From Fasciola hepatica (lineage: Eukaryota > Platyhelminthes > Trematoda > Plagiorchiida > Fasciolidae): 64,000 nucleotides of DNA. The translations under genes and the position numbers were made by a program. Shown here one piece after another: positions 21,785 to 32,419 of the stretch. Within the stretch, counting starts at the first letter, position 1; each line of letters opens with the position of its first letter. The stretch covers positions 931,501 through 995,500 of the forward strand of contig CANUEZ040000168.1 in assembly GCA_948099385.1 (NCBI GenBank), written 5' to 3'. The notes beneath the pieces were generated by a model. That model made no database searches. It saw only the letters and a program-made list of their open reading frames with translations, and had not been told where the DNA came from.

Positions 21785-22420
21785 ATTCATGAATATATAT
21801 GCTCTAAAAGAATTCTATTAAACTTTTTTGACAAGGAATTATTGGGAGAGACCAGGCAGAGATCCAGCTTTTTCTTAAAGATAGTTTTGCTCTGCGAGAG
21901 AACAATATCTTCCGGAAGTGCGTTCCACAGGGTAATAATAGCTAAAAAGTTAATCCTTAGTAAAGTACGTGGCCTCGGTTTGAAAACCTTTCTGCTGTGA
22001 CCACGGAGAGGAGAGGCTGGGCAGATGGAGAAGAAGCAATCGTTTTGACTTGGTTCAGAAGTAGTAACAGCAGAAACAGATCAACTCTTGCGCATCTTGG
22101 GTCAGGGGGATAGATATTGAGGAATGAGAAGCGGACGGGATAACGTAGATGGGGTAGACCCCTTACTGCTTTGGTGGAAGCCTTCTAAACTCTTTCTAGG
22201 ATCTCACTGTCTCAGATAAGACCGGAGTGTATTATATGACTACCGTACTCCAGCAGAGGTCGGATATACGTGCCGAAAATTATGAGGAAATCATCCCTGG
22301 ATATGAGCTGGAAGGACCTTTGAACCATGTTTGGGACTCAAAAGGCGGACTTGCTCGCAAGTTAGTGATGATGAGAGAAGGACAAGTTGCAATCTAACCA
22401 GAAACCGAGCTACTTATGTC
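21785..22420 (-). pseudogene. LINE-1 RT C-terminal region
   Basis: On the minus strand it reads a RPLLEYGSHI block, then GLPHLRYPVRFSFL, then a clean end with TLWNALPEDIVLSQSK, FKKKLDLCLV and a stop near 21,785. LEYG and WN.LP are the typical late motifs of CR1/Jockey RT proteins. Two stops and frame changes (near 22,185-22,240 and 21,960) break the first part. The last 50 codons are intact, which fits 3' retention in LINE copies. Confidence 0.7.
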
Positions 22421-22422
22421 GG

Positions 22423-23481
22423 TCAACTCCAGGCACCGTTTGCTCCGTTAATGGAAAACGTGTAACCAGTCTCTCTGTCGGAAGACATGCTCACGCATTC
22501 GTCGTCATTAACTGGGAGGTACCAATTCTCGGACCAGAGTCTTGTTTCATAAACTGTAATTTGCAAGTCTTCAACGCTTGAATTCCAGAGGGTTACATCA
22601 TCTGCGTACATGGTGACGTTCGCAGGAAGGGTTGTCGGAAGATCGTTTACATAGATCAAGACCGACCCTTGGGGGACCACAGTTGTTACTGGGGAGGGTT
22701 GAGGCAAAACATTCCCGACTTTAACCACAAAGGTGCGGTCGGTAAAGAAGCTACGTAGGATGGCCAACATGGAGCCTGTAATCCCGTTTGTTTGCAGCTT
22801 ATGAAAAAGAGGGGCATGGGGGACCTTATCGAGGGCCTTAGCAAAATCGATGAACACAGCGTGCGAGAGCTGGCCATCATCATAGACTTTCCTCAGACTA
22901 TCCATGACAGCACGCATATTGGTGATGCATGATCTGCCGGGAAGAAACCCATGTTGGGACGGGGAGAGGATCTTATTCCTATGCAGGTGGGAAAGAAATC
23001 TACCCCTAAGAATTCCCTCGAAAATTCTGCCGGTGATTCTGGTTAGACTTATGAGTCTGTAAATAGAAGCAAGATGTCTACTACCCTTCCTATAGATGGG
23101 TCCGATAACTGCTTTTTTCCAGCTACTGGGGAAAACTCCATCTTCAACACATCGCTGAAAAAGCCAGGCGCAAGGAGCAGCTAATCTGTCCGCGGCTTCC
23201 TTGAGAATGCGGAGGTGGATTAGGCCAGGACCCATCCAGCAGTATTAGTTGATCCCTCCGAAACCTTGTGCGACTGCACCAATGGGAATAGTGACGCGGT
23301 TAAGGGTAGTGGCCAGATATATCGGGTGCACGGTGGAGTTGGATGATATGGGTACAGAGCTAAACATTTTACGGAAGTAGAAGCTGAATGCCTCGGCTAC
23401 TTGGCTAGACAAAGTGATTGGAGATCCGGCACTATCTTTGAGAGCTAGTGGCTTTGGAGCTGTGCCTCTCATACGGTGCAC
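22423..23481 (-). pseudogene. LINE-1 reverse transcriptase core
   Basis: Two frames (23,481-23,245 and 23,235-22,423) are in phase and separated by one TAA. Motifs in order: WKKAVIGPIYRKGSR (fingers), RLISLTRITGRIFE, SPSQHGFLPGRSCITN, the palm A FIDFAKALDKVPH (normally KAFD), PQGSVL, and the catalytic MYADDVTLW at about 22,597-22,614. After PQGSVL the usual GPLLF-type residues are missing and the frame goes straight to IYVNDLP, a small in-frame deletion. The enzyme would prime cDNA at nicked DNA. The stop and deletion make this copy doubtful. Confidence 0.85.
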
Positions 23482-24573
23482 GCACTGAAAGGAAAATGCC
23501 TTATTGGTCCGTGCTCGATCAAATACAGATCATTGGACTGCACTCCGAAAGGACCTAATCTTGTCTTTGCGTTTCATATAATCCCGAGATCATCGGCATC
23601 ACGGACAAGGTCTGTGGCTTTATATCTAGCAAAGAGGCGTGCGCGTTCTTTTAGAATGCGCCTACTGGGTCGAGGGAGGAGTCGCTTAGCGGTCTGTGGA
23701 CGACGAATTCTGGAGACAAATAGCTTATCAGCTAAGGAGATTAACTCTCTAAGATCCTCTGCCGCTTCATCAGCAGAGCTACCTGGGTTATTTGAATTTA
23801 GCCGGGAGCAAATAGATGCACAGACATGGTCAAAATTGGTCCTTTTGAAGGATCTCAAAATTTTGGTTTCTGAGGGAAGAGGAGGCCTTTTCACGATATA
23901 ATCTAATCCAATGAGAATGTGATCACTTTTACCTAGGGGAAGCAAGTAGTGCACCATGTCTATTTGGAATCGATCATAGGTGATGAACATCTGTGGTAGG
24001 GACGGGGCTTGTCCTGTGCTATATTTGGTCGGATCTCTTGCGTTGTGCGCCCATGAGTTCTTCAGTACGAGATCTAGGGGGTTTACGAAAGGTGATATCA
24101 GAGGCATCTGCTGTTTGCCCGTCGGTACTGGGTGAGTTAAATTCACCAGTGACTAGCAGACGGGTGAATTCTGTGTAGCTTTTCAGGGAGCCTAATAAGT
24201 CTATGAGACTCAGGCTATCATTTGAATTGCATGCTGGAGGACGACAAACGACACCAAGAGGTAGGGTGTCTGTCCCAGAGGGGGTAAACACAGCCCACAA
24301 ACAATCAATGCATGAAAAGTTAAGGGTTGTCAGTATAGTAATAGGAGTGATCGCATTATCGTAGTGTATGATGACCCCGCCGGAACGACCTCTACTGGAG
24401 TGTTGCTCTTCTGTAAGGTATCCCGGAATGGATATTTCGGCGTCGAGTACTTCCGGGGTGAGCCAGGTTTCTGTGAGGGCTGTGATCTGAGGCTCCTTAT
24501 CCACTGAAGGCTGCCGAATCCCCGGGATCTTGTTTAACATACCCAGACAATTGCTGTAAAAACACTTGGGCAC
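23482..24573 (-). pseudogene. LINE-1 endonuclease (EEP type) plus linker
   Basis: Starts at MPKCFYSNCLGMLNKIP (24,573), the usual N-terminal beta strand and helix. The catalytic Glu lies in ALTETWLTP. The GDFN motif reads GEFNSP, so the key Asp is Glu. A frame change near 24,130 leads into the second frame (24,146-23,574), which holds the SDH motif (KSDHILIGLD, about 23,910) and the basic linker before RT. The enzyme nicks target DNA. The Asp change and frameshift predict loss of activity. Confidence 0.75.
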
Positions 24574-25740
24574 ATGCTCAAGATTTGTTGCAAAATCGCC
24601 AGGGACAACTGATTTTGGGTTTGAGAAGTGGGAAAGAGGAGGCGTTGGGGGTGGAAAGGAGGCCCTGGGGGAGTCGGGAGCTGAAGATATCGGGGGGTTA
24701 GAGAGTGAGCAGACTGTTGGGGTGACCGTTCAGTTTTGATGTCTAGTAACTTGGGGGACATCGTACCAGACGGACGGTCTACATCAATCGGTCTCCGAAA
24801 AGGGTGGGCTGCTTTTTTGGTATGCCCTCCTGCGCACTGCGTGACGCATTGTTCTGAGTTTTCTTGTTGGTGATCTTGTTTTGCATGACCGCACCGGATA
24901 TATTTCCTGGTGCGCTAACCTCCTCACTGCAGCTTACAGCATAAACAGGCTGCAGGTTTCTTCCGGGCCCAAGGATGGATGAGTCTCTTTCGTTGATATA
25001 GTCTTATTAGCTATGTTGGGGTCTGGGATACTTTTCGTAGACGTCAGATGTCTAGTGGCGCTAGGCCAACTACTGGGAGTGCTCTCCGCGGCTGGTGATG
25101 GAGTGAGTAGGGAAGCGACGGATGATGGGCATGCAGTTCGATCCTCCAGGCGAGTGACCTGGACGACTGGAAGCACTCTGAGCTTAGGATCGGCTTTTTG
25201 TGGAATGGCTGGCTTAGCCCTCTCACTGCGGAGCCTTAGATGAGGTGGCTTGTCGATGGATACTCCCTAGAGCTCTTTAATTTCCTCCTTGAGCTTTGCG
25301 GCCGAAAAACCAATTCGGTTGGCTGCCTCTGTGGAGCCCATTTCAATGAGAATGCGTGTACCCGGTTGGTGCTTTTGGTTACCAACCAAGTGGACCGATC
25401 TCTGAGTGAGAAGGGGGGCTTAAGGTGGTTGAACTCCTGAGAGTAGGTGTCATGAGGGTGATCAGAGTTGGGGAAGCGATCTCAAAAGATTATACGCTTG
25501 GACCAATTCCCGGTGTCTTGAAAAATCTTGGCGACACCAAGAACTTGCTGCTCAGAAACTCTACACACCTGGTCGGCTGCCTGTGACACCGAGAGAGATT
25601 CGACAACCAAGCTCCACAGGCTGGTCAACTCATCCTTAAGGATACGGACAGCGGCCTTTAGCTCAGCTATCTCTGCAGCCTGAATTTGGACTGCACATTT
25701 TAGTGCATCCGTTGCCAGCGCATTATGAAGGACCGTCTAG
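24574..25740 (-). pseudogene. LINE-1 ORF1-like region
   Basis: At the 5' end (25,740-25,500) the minus strand reads a leucine- and alanine-rich helix (QAAEIAELKAAVRILKDEL) that suggests a coiled coil, then QVLGVAKIF. Further on are short proline- and serine-rich frames (25,226-24,934 and 24,761-24,534). This fits the low-complexity ORF1 of CR1-type LINEs, which packages RNA. Stops split it. No zinc knuckle or RRM was found. Confidence 0.5.
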
Positions 25741-25879
25741 TACGGATTGAGGAATGAGACACTGGCCACAGAGGTGGAATCACATCGCCTCATGAGGAAA
25801 ATGCCTCGTATGGTCAAGGGGTTATGTAGGTGGTGGGGGGCAGCGGCATTATTCAGGATCCAGTCAGTACAGAAAGATC

Positions 25880-26399
25880 AGCCTAAACGGGGGGAAGAGT
25901 TGTGTGTTCTAAAGAATTCAAAAACAGCTACATTAACCGAGGGAGACGACCGCACCGCTGGTGTGTCGCAGTTTGTTTCCGTTCCGTTCAGTTTAGTCCT
26001 GCAGTCATGCGTAACCAAACTGTGTGCAAGTGGACTATGAAGAGTAAAATTAAACATATGAAACTGTTGCGAATTCTGGAAACCTTGTTGACCGTCGCAG
26101 CTCGCGGCCGCGTCGATTTCTCCTGTTGACGGATGCAGCGGTATCTTCCGTGGTTTTCGGTGTTTCATTCGGCAATAGGGAGTCTTTGGAAGGTGTAACA
26201 GGTGCTGACTCAGGACGACTGAACAAAGAACATCAGCAGGTGGGGCTACTGGGCAGGTTGTTCGGAGTGGATTCCACCTCAACGAAGGCTGGTTTAGGGT
26301 GGTCTATATTGATGGTCGCTTTCCTGCCCTCGACATCTACCACGTATTTCTTTTCCTTTCGTTGCACGATGCGGAATGGGCCAGATTAAGCCGCTTGAG
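25880..26399 (-). pseudogene. pol: Gypsy pol C-terminal tail
   Basis: The minus strand reads KKYVVDVEGRKATINIDHPK near 26,350 and continues with KPAFVEVES, then serine/proline- and RK-rich sequence, and ends in a hydrophobic FTLHSPLAHSLV stretch. The VDV.GR..TI..D.LKPA block is the usual end of the integrase GPY/F-type domain, which binds DNA and guides integration. One frame spans 26,282-25,878, with a shift at its start. Confidence 0.65.
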
Positions 26400-27440
26400 G
26401 CGGTGGCCGACCGCACCCACCCAAATACACAAGGTATGCAGTCGCTAGAGTGGCGGGGTGTGCTTCATCGCCCACATTTGGAGTGGCAACCTTTTCACGT
26501 AACCCCCGTGTATAAAACTCACGGGTGGTAATGTAGAAATCGACTCATTTGGAAGTCGTACTGTGCAACCGTAAACCACTTCAGCCGCCATAACTCCCAT
26601 ATTGGTTTTAAAGGTTTTAGGCAGTCCTAAGAGGATGGTCGGTAAAACTTCACTCCATGAAGGGTTATCACGAGCACAAAGGGCGACTTTCAGCTGGCTT
26701 TAGAATCGCACCACCGTGCCGTTTGCCTAAAGATGATAGGCTGTCTCGTTGTTTTTGCAACCGAATATGTTCAGCAGCTCGTTGAACGTATCATCAAAAT
26801 GAGAACCGCGGTCTGTGGTCACGACAGCAGGGCAACCGTGCCCAACCAGTTAGAAATGCTTTTGCGGCTTCTCCTAGGGCAGGGCGAGGAAGAGGTATGG
26901 TCTTTGGCCAGCGAGTGAAACGATCTACGCAAGTAGGGATATACACGTAGCCACTGGACGGTTGGACCAGCCCCACGACGTCCACATTCACATGACGTAA
27001 GAGTTCATTCGGCTCAGAGAATGTGCACATTGTGGATCCAGTGCGTTGATCCTTTATAACTCTGACACTGAAGACAAGCGCGAGCCCGAAGAAATATGTC
27101 GCTTGTGACGCAAGGACAAACGACCGGCTCGGTGACTAGTCTTACTGAGGCGGTTACATTGGGATGCGATAAGTTGTGGAGGCTGATAAAATGTTGTCGG
27201 CAGAAATTGGTACAAACTAATGGTCGGGTCGACCCTGTGACACATCTCAAGTACTAATTACGTCCGACGTTAGAAGGGTCGCTGTTGCTAGATGCAGGGA
27301 GCTGCTGTTTCTAAGCTGCTCGACCCCGGGATCTGTTGTTTGGGCTGCGGCAGTTGCCTCTAGGCCTATGCCCTTGGGTAGTGGGTCGTCGATATTGTGG
27401 ACGCGTGGGAGTGCGCCCGCTGCGGAGTTGTGTGCCACAG
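26400..27440 (-). pseudogene. pol: Gypsy integrase
   Basis: The segment starts with MAHNSAAGALPRVHNID (normally HN..ADALSR.., the end of RNase H). Next comes the zinc domain in broken frames (about 27,230-27,060, ending ACLQCQSYKG), then the catalytic core: VNVDVVGLVQPSSGYVYIPTCVDRFTRWP, with the first Asp, near 26,980. The second Asp region appears as CCRDHRPRFSF, distorted by a frameshift. Later parts (26,780-26,400) are in several frames. Integration would fail. Confidence 0.75.
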
Positions 27441-27499
27441 AGATGTGTCGAATGCGCGTAATAAGCTGCGAATTATAGTCTAAGTGGCGAATCTCGTGT

Positions 27500-28010
27500 G
27501 GCTAACATCGATCAAAAGCCGACTGGAAAGCTTTCACTAGTGGTTTATGATCTGTGAACACTGTGAACGTTTGGCCCTCGAGTGTGTGCCGGAAGTGTCG
27601 GATACCCAAATAGATTGCCAGCAGTTCTCCGCTGAACGTACTAAATGGGGATTCCGCAGGTTGGAGAAGCTTGGAGAAGAAAGCTTTTGGTTGTCTTGGG
27701 TTGTTGACGAATTGTTGCAACACTTCCGACAGACTAGCCCGAAGCGTCTCGCCCCAATGCCAGAGGAGCAGTGGAGTCGCGATGTGCAAGGAATGCTGTT
27801 TAAGCGGCAGCTCCCTTGGTCTAAGTCGATTCTGCCTGCTTTTCATGGGGAAGTAAGAATTTCCACTTACCTCCACGTAGAAGCTCCGTTAAGGGCCGCA
27901 TTATTTTGGGGCAGTGTGGGATAAATCCGTGATAGAAGTTACCCAGGCAAGAAAATTGGCGCAACTGCCGGTAAAAGTGAGGCTGGGGATAGTCGCGAGT
28001 TGCCGCCACC
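27500..28010 (-). pseudogene. pol: Gypsy RT thumb/connection and RNase H
   Basis: The minus strand holds PHFYRQLRQFSCLGNFYHGFIPHCPKI with LTELL (28,009-27,821), and RNase H from 27,876: an ALRASLSEVLQQF strand where D.S..A.G..L is normal, KAFFSKLLQPAE, FSGELLAIYLGIRHFRHTLEG, and FTVFTDHKPLV. Part of the first strand is altered, so the first catalytic Asp is not clear. One frameshift lies near 27,840 and a stop near 27,502. Confidence 0.75.
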
Positions 28011-28993
28011 TTGTCAGACAGGGGCTGTGTGCCCGAGGCTGATTTCGTGACCTAGGAATATGATGGTCGTCCTACCTAATTCGCATTTGGTAAGGGTAAT
28101 AGTTACACCGTGTTGGCTAAGGCGTTCAAAAAGAGCGCGCAGGTGTGCCATATGCTCTTGTTCTGAAGAGCTTGCCGTCAAAATATCGTCTAAGTACACG
28201 TAGACATTTTTCAAACCTCGTGTTGCTTCATGCGTATCCCTTTGAGAGGTTTGGGCTGCATTGCTGAGCCCAAACGGCATGCGCAGAAACTCGAATGGTC
28301 CAAATGGAGTTGTGACAGTGGTTGTAGGGATGTCGGCCCCGGCCACCGGGATTTGGTGGTAGGTTCTAACGAGGTCGATTTGGCCGAACACAGAACAAGC
28401 AGACAGAGAAGTATTAAGATGTTGAATACGTTGAATGAGGTACCTTTCTGGGACAATAGCCTGGCTGAGGGCCCGATAGTCACCGCAGGGGCGCAGTCGC
28501 CATTAGGTTTATGAACCATGTGAAGAGAAGAGGCCCAAGAGCTACTGGACGGGCGTAGTATGCCTAATTCTAGCATGTGTTCGAACAGCCTGTGCTACGT
28601 GGAGTTAGTTCGGTGCCGAGCGACCGGGTTGGTCAAATACCAGGGGTCCGTTAGTGACAACATGGTTGGTGACGTTGATGGTCTCGCGGAAAGGGGTCCG
28701 GATTGCCTTAGCATTGTCTGGTAGGCTGAAAGGAGGTCTACGTAGGGGTGTTCGGCCCAAGGTTCGATGTATAATGTGAATCAGGGTTTTCCTCTGAACA
28801 GCAAAATCTGAGGTTAACACCAGACTTACAAATCCACTTCTTCCGGAATTCTCTGAGATAACAGGCTCATTCACCGAGTGGCCAACTGGGTTCAACCTGG
28901 AAACGCTAAAAGCCCCCGACTTTCTACTTCCTTGGTATCTTGTTCAGTACCACTGGTCATCATATACTGTGAAACCAGTAACAAATATAACGC
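27806..28993 (-). repeat. Inverted repeat 1, left arm (gypsy RT segment)
   Basis: Reverse complement of 37,812-38,999 without indels (paired positions sum to 66,805). I found one difference inside (28,434/38,371) and four in the last 60 bases at the outer edge (28,936, 28,974, 28,981, 28,991). Here the gypsy sequence continues past 27,806 into RNase H, so this arm lies in the natural context. Confidence 0.93.
28011..28895 (-). pseudogene. pol: Gypsy protease-RT linker and reverse transcriptase palm
   Basis: From 28,895: VNEPVISENSGRSGFVSLVL and VTNHVVTNGPLVFDQPGRSAP, the usual lead into RT. Then MLELGILRPSSSSWASSLHMV (28,576) and, after a frameshift near 28,500, FGQIDLVRTYHQIPVAGADI, TPFGPFEFLRMPFGLSNAAQT, and the catalytic VYLDDILTASS near 28,190. 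Both palm motifs are kept, but SQRDTHEATRGLKN before YLDD is distorted. The stop at 28,605 and the frameshift make it a pseudogene. Confidence 0.85.
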
Positions 28994-29099
28994 CTCGTTG
29001 TTATTCAGCATCGTCACTGGTAATGTTCAGCCTCCTATTTGTATGGTTCCTCTGGCGGGGTATAGGATGTGTCGGTCAATCAGCCGGGTGTGGCAAGAT

Positions 29100-29440
29100 A
29101 TGTAGGATTGAACTGATTACTGGTATAGACCGGTATGCAAGTGAGTCGTGCTTGACCTGTAATTTACTTTGGCCGCAGTGTTGATATCGGCAGGAGAGGC
29201 TTTGCGTCAGAGAAAGCTCAACGATCTGATAAGCAGTTGGGGGCATTTTCTGTCGGGTGGCTTGAATGCAGCTCCGGTTGCTATGACAGGTTCCACTTGG
29301 GTCTCTGTCAGTACAAGTTAAAGTGGTATCCTTGGTTATCCAGTTTGGCGACCGAGATAGTGAGAGGCGAACAACCCGAAATGAATGAGGGTTGCAGTCT
29401 GTATGTGGTTCCAGCTGTGGGTTGTGGTAATATGTGACGA
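29100..29440 (-). pseudogene. LINE RT C-terminal scrap
   Basis: The minus strand reads HSWNHIQTATLIHFG, which lines up with the SWNTLQTAAFLILS end of the LINE inside element C (about 48,755-48,800). Both resemble the WN.LP motif at the end of CR1-type RT. The shared DNA core is GTTCCAGCTGTGGGYT at about 29,409 and 45,679. It is a short 3' fragment of a LINE of the same family. Confidence 0.5.
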
Positions 29441-32204
29441 CGATAATAATGAACTGGTTAGGTTTATGTGAATGGGTCAGGGATGAAGCTTAATTAAAAC
29501 GGCCGGTAGCATCTACTCCACATTCCTAGTAGAGTGGGCTCGCAGGGGACTGCCTTATGCTACAGGTTGACGCAAAAGTGCTCGGATATTATTAAAGGCC
29601 CAAGGCTTTACGGTGAGGAGGAATTTGAAGTGATAACCCTCAGTACCGTTTGCTTACGCAGAATGAAGTTCGGCACCGAAGCGGTGAGATAGGTTTGAAA
29701 GAACAGTATGTGAGTAAATGGGACCGGTACACTGCTAGCATAGCGCTATACTTGCTACTGTCTCCTCTGGTACAGTGATTATTCTATACTGAATAGTTTC
29801 TAAGGAGCATTAGAGTAGAAGAATTTATTAGGGTGTCGGTGGTGTTACATTAGAGGAAATTGGCCTCGTGCTGAGAAAGGAAGACGTAAGTTCGTCCACG
29901 TTCCTACTCGATGGTGCTGGCTTACTGAGATTATGCTCGTGTGTGAGCGAGGAAGTCTGATGTAGTAGCGATTTCAAGGTTACCACGGTATCTCCGTCGT
30001 CGTTTGCATACTTCAAAGCAGGACAAAGCCGATGTGAGGACTGGTTAGGAAAACCGCGAGAGGTGGGAACGGGACGGGGTGAAATTTTCTTCAGAGAAGC
30101 GAACCCTGCCTCATTCTAGGTATGGACTTCGTTGACCGCTGCGGCCTCCAGGAGGATGCGCGATTTCGGAGATTTGTCGACCGGCAGACTTCTTTTTCCG
30201 TAACCAGTTTTTATCCCTCGATGAACCACATCACGCCCCCAACAATTGATAATTGATAATCGTATATTTTCTTGACCGTGGTCAAGACATATGCAAAAGG
30301 AAAGACCAGAGAATACAGCAGTACATAAAAATGTAAGGTATTCACGATTCTAAAATTTGGGAATCAAGCAGTACCCGAGATAAAACAGTAAAGCTGTGTA
30401 GTGTTTGAATGAACTAAAGTGGAGGCGGTGAGCGCGGGAACTATGAACCAGTTTCGAATTCGAGGAGGGCGTTGTGGATAGATGGACAAACGTGGGAATG
30501 CTGATATAAATGATACTGGAGATTTAGCGGTTAAGCGGAGTATGAGGAGAGAGGGCCCATTTGTGAACCAGAATCAAAATCATAAATATGATGAGTTCAG
30601 GATGAGTAATGGGAAAACAGGAAGACAGCATCCTTGTCGATGCTCTAGCTGAGGTCGAAGACGGGAAACAGCGTAAAAGCAAGAAAAACTCAGTGGTAAT
30701 ATGAGGTTTCTTCGTGTGAATGCAAACGTGCTGGTTTTCCTTGGGGTCACGAGAAATCCGAAGTATACGGATTCCGGTTGGAATGGGGTTTTGACTTATC
30801 ATAAGCGTATGCGCATATCAGTGAGTCTTTGTTATTGAAGTAACTATCTGCGAGGGAAGACTCCATTATACAAGTAAATTGCAAGAAAAGCAATGTGAGA
30901 CGGCTGAGTTCCAACCGGAGACAGAATTAGGTGAAGGTGAGCACCTATCGCTAAAGGACGAAACGGTTTTTTAAGGGAGCCAGGGCCAATGGATATTTTG
31001 GTTGTGTAATTGGGTCAACAACGTGGCAGACAAGTCATCTCTAATTTTTGTCCTCACAATTAGTGCATGAGGTCAAGGAGAACATAGAAAAGGTGAAGTT
31101 TTGAGTGTTAAACAATGAAAGTGCGACGATTACGTCCCTCTTTCCGTCAACCAATATGGGTGAGGTTTCGCACATAGCTGTGACTGGTAGGCATATCATT
31201 ACCGGGGTGTCGTCAGAGCAGAGGTGGCAAAGTATAGCTATTCCAACCGTGTACTGAATACTGCATTAGCCATCGGCAAGCTCGTTGAGGGTCATGCAAG
31301 GAGACCAAAAAGGTTGAAGCAGAAAAACGAGGTCAGCAAGCATACGTGGAGAGCCCGGGCGGCGTGCTATCACCCCGCACTGGCTCGGACAAAAAGAACT
31401 GAAGGCTACCGCAGAAGCTTGGGGTTTCCCATATGCAGAGTCCTGTCAAGGCTGTTATCAGAAGGGGGCGGGGAGCATTATCCCAGGAATTTCCCAGCCG
31501 AAAGTTTGTTTTTCGTTCCATCTTTACTCGGGAGTGGGGGAGCAAATTTACACTGTAGGGCGATCTTCCCATCCCTCCTCGACCTGCCTTTCTTCACACT
31601 TGGCCCGTTGGGTCCGAGACTGATAGAGGTGGCTGCTTTCTCTCATTGCGAGATCGCCACAGACTAGAAGCCAAAATCTTCGGGGATGTTGCTGCCGCAA
31701 AATGTGAAAGGATAGGATGGAGGATGGAACGATCACTCAAATAACGACAAATTTCGTGGGACTATCACTTGACCGCTTTCTCCTGCCAGTGACAGAATCG
31801 GACGGGTTCCAGTATATTTTCCAGCCATCTTGTGACCGCATCACCGATTATGATGTGCTGAGTAACTTTATGAGCATGAAAACATTGGTAAAAACGTGTC
31901 AATTCCGGTCGCCAGCTGTCGCTTAATCATTGGGTGATTGGCATAGATAAACGAATGAGCTTCAGATAAAAGTCGCACTCTGGAGATGAGAACTGAATAG
32001 TTGTGAAGATCTAGGATTCAGTAAGTCGAGCATCAGGCATAACAGTGAGTCAACTTCAGGTGACGTCTACCTGATTGGCATTGTTCTAACAGAGCTTCGA
32101 TCTCGCTTTTAATAACGGGTTAAGTATATGTTTGCAAATTAAGGCGTAGAACGGCACGATCTGATAAGGAAGGAGAAGAAAAGTGAGTGGGACATACACA
32201 AGAA
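29441..32204. other. No recognisable gene; purine-rich repeat debris
   Basis: The + strand is purine-rich. At 30,548-30,572 the words GAGAGGGCCCATTTGTGAACCAGAA match 45,890-45,915, part of the LINE in element C, so a small LINE scrap sits here on the minus strand. A 147-codon + frame at 31,224-31,667 has no motif and is opposed by minus-strand frames. Nothing else is supportable. Confidence 0.4.
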
Positions 32205-32275
32205 GGTAATATATACATATACGTATATATATGTATATATATTCATATGCATATACATATATATATGTATAAATG
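32205..32275. repeat. TA-rich microsatellite at the 3' end of LINE-2a
   Basis: About 70 bases of TATACATATACGTATATA-type sequence lie directly downstream of the apparent 3' end of LINE-2a on its coding (minus) strand. Confidence 0.75.
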
Positions 32276-32419
32276 GGGGCGATTATCAGACGGGTCATGA
32301 GGCAGGAGTCGGATGAAAAAGACCTTGACCCATTGTAGTCTAATAATCAAGACAGTCTCCATATGATTCATATATTTCTATGCTATTGCGGGTCATGCCG
32401 ATTGCAGAGGACGCGTCTA

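Larger units (their letters stand above)
21720..25740 (-). mobile_element. CR1/Jockey-like LINE-1, nearly full length, decayed
   Basis: On the minus strand the order is ORF1 with a coiled-coil-like region (25,740-24,574), apurinic-type endonuclease (24,573-23,482), reverse transcriptase (23,481-22,423) and the RT C-terminal region ending in a WNALPEDIV motif (22,420-21,785). This is the standard order of CR1-group non-LTR elements. There are several frame breaks, but the C-terminal end is well preserved. I cannot place either terminus exactly, and no target duplication is visible. Confidence 0.8.
25880..28993 (-). mobile_element. Ty3/gypsy pol (CsRn1-like), degraded, no LTR seen
   Basis: On the minus strand: protease-RT linker, RT (28,576-28,011), RNase H (27,876-27,502), integrase (27,440-26,400) and a basic C-terminal tail (26,399-25,880). 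Sequence style (YHQIPVA, FGPFEFLRMPFGLSNAAQT, FTVFTDHKPL, QCQS, CVDRFTRWP) matches the CsRn1-type elements known from flatworms. Gag and LTRs are not identifiable. Its 5' part (27,806-28,993) recurs, inverted, at 37,812-38,999. Confidence 0.85.

Noticed and set aside
31224..31667. 147-codon + strand frame as a gene
   Set aside because: No motif, opposed by frames on the other strand, and set in repeat debris.
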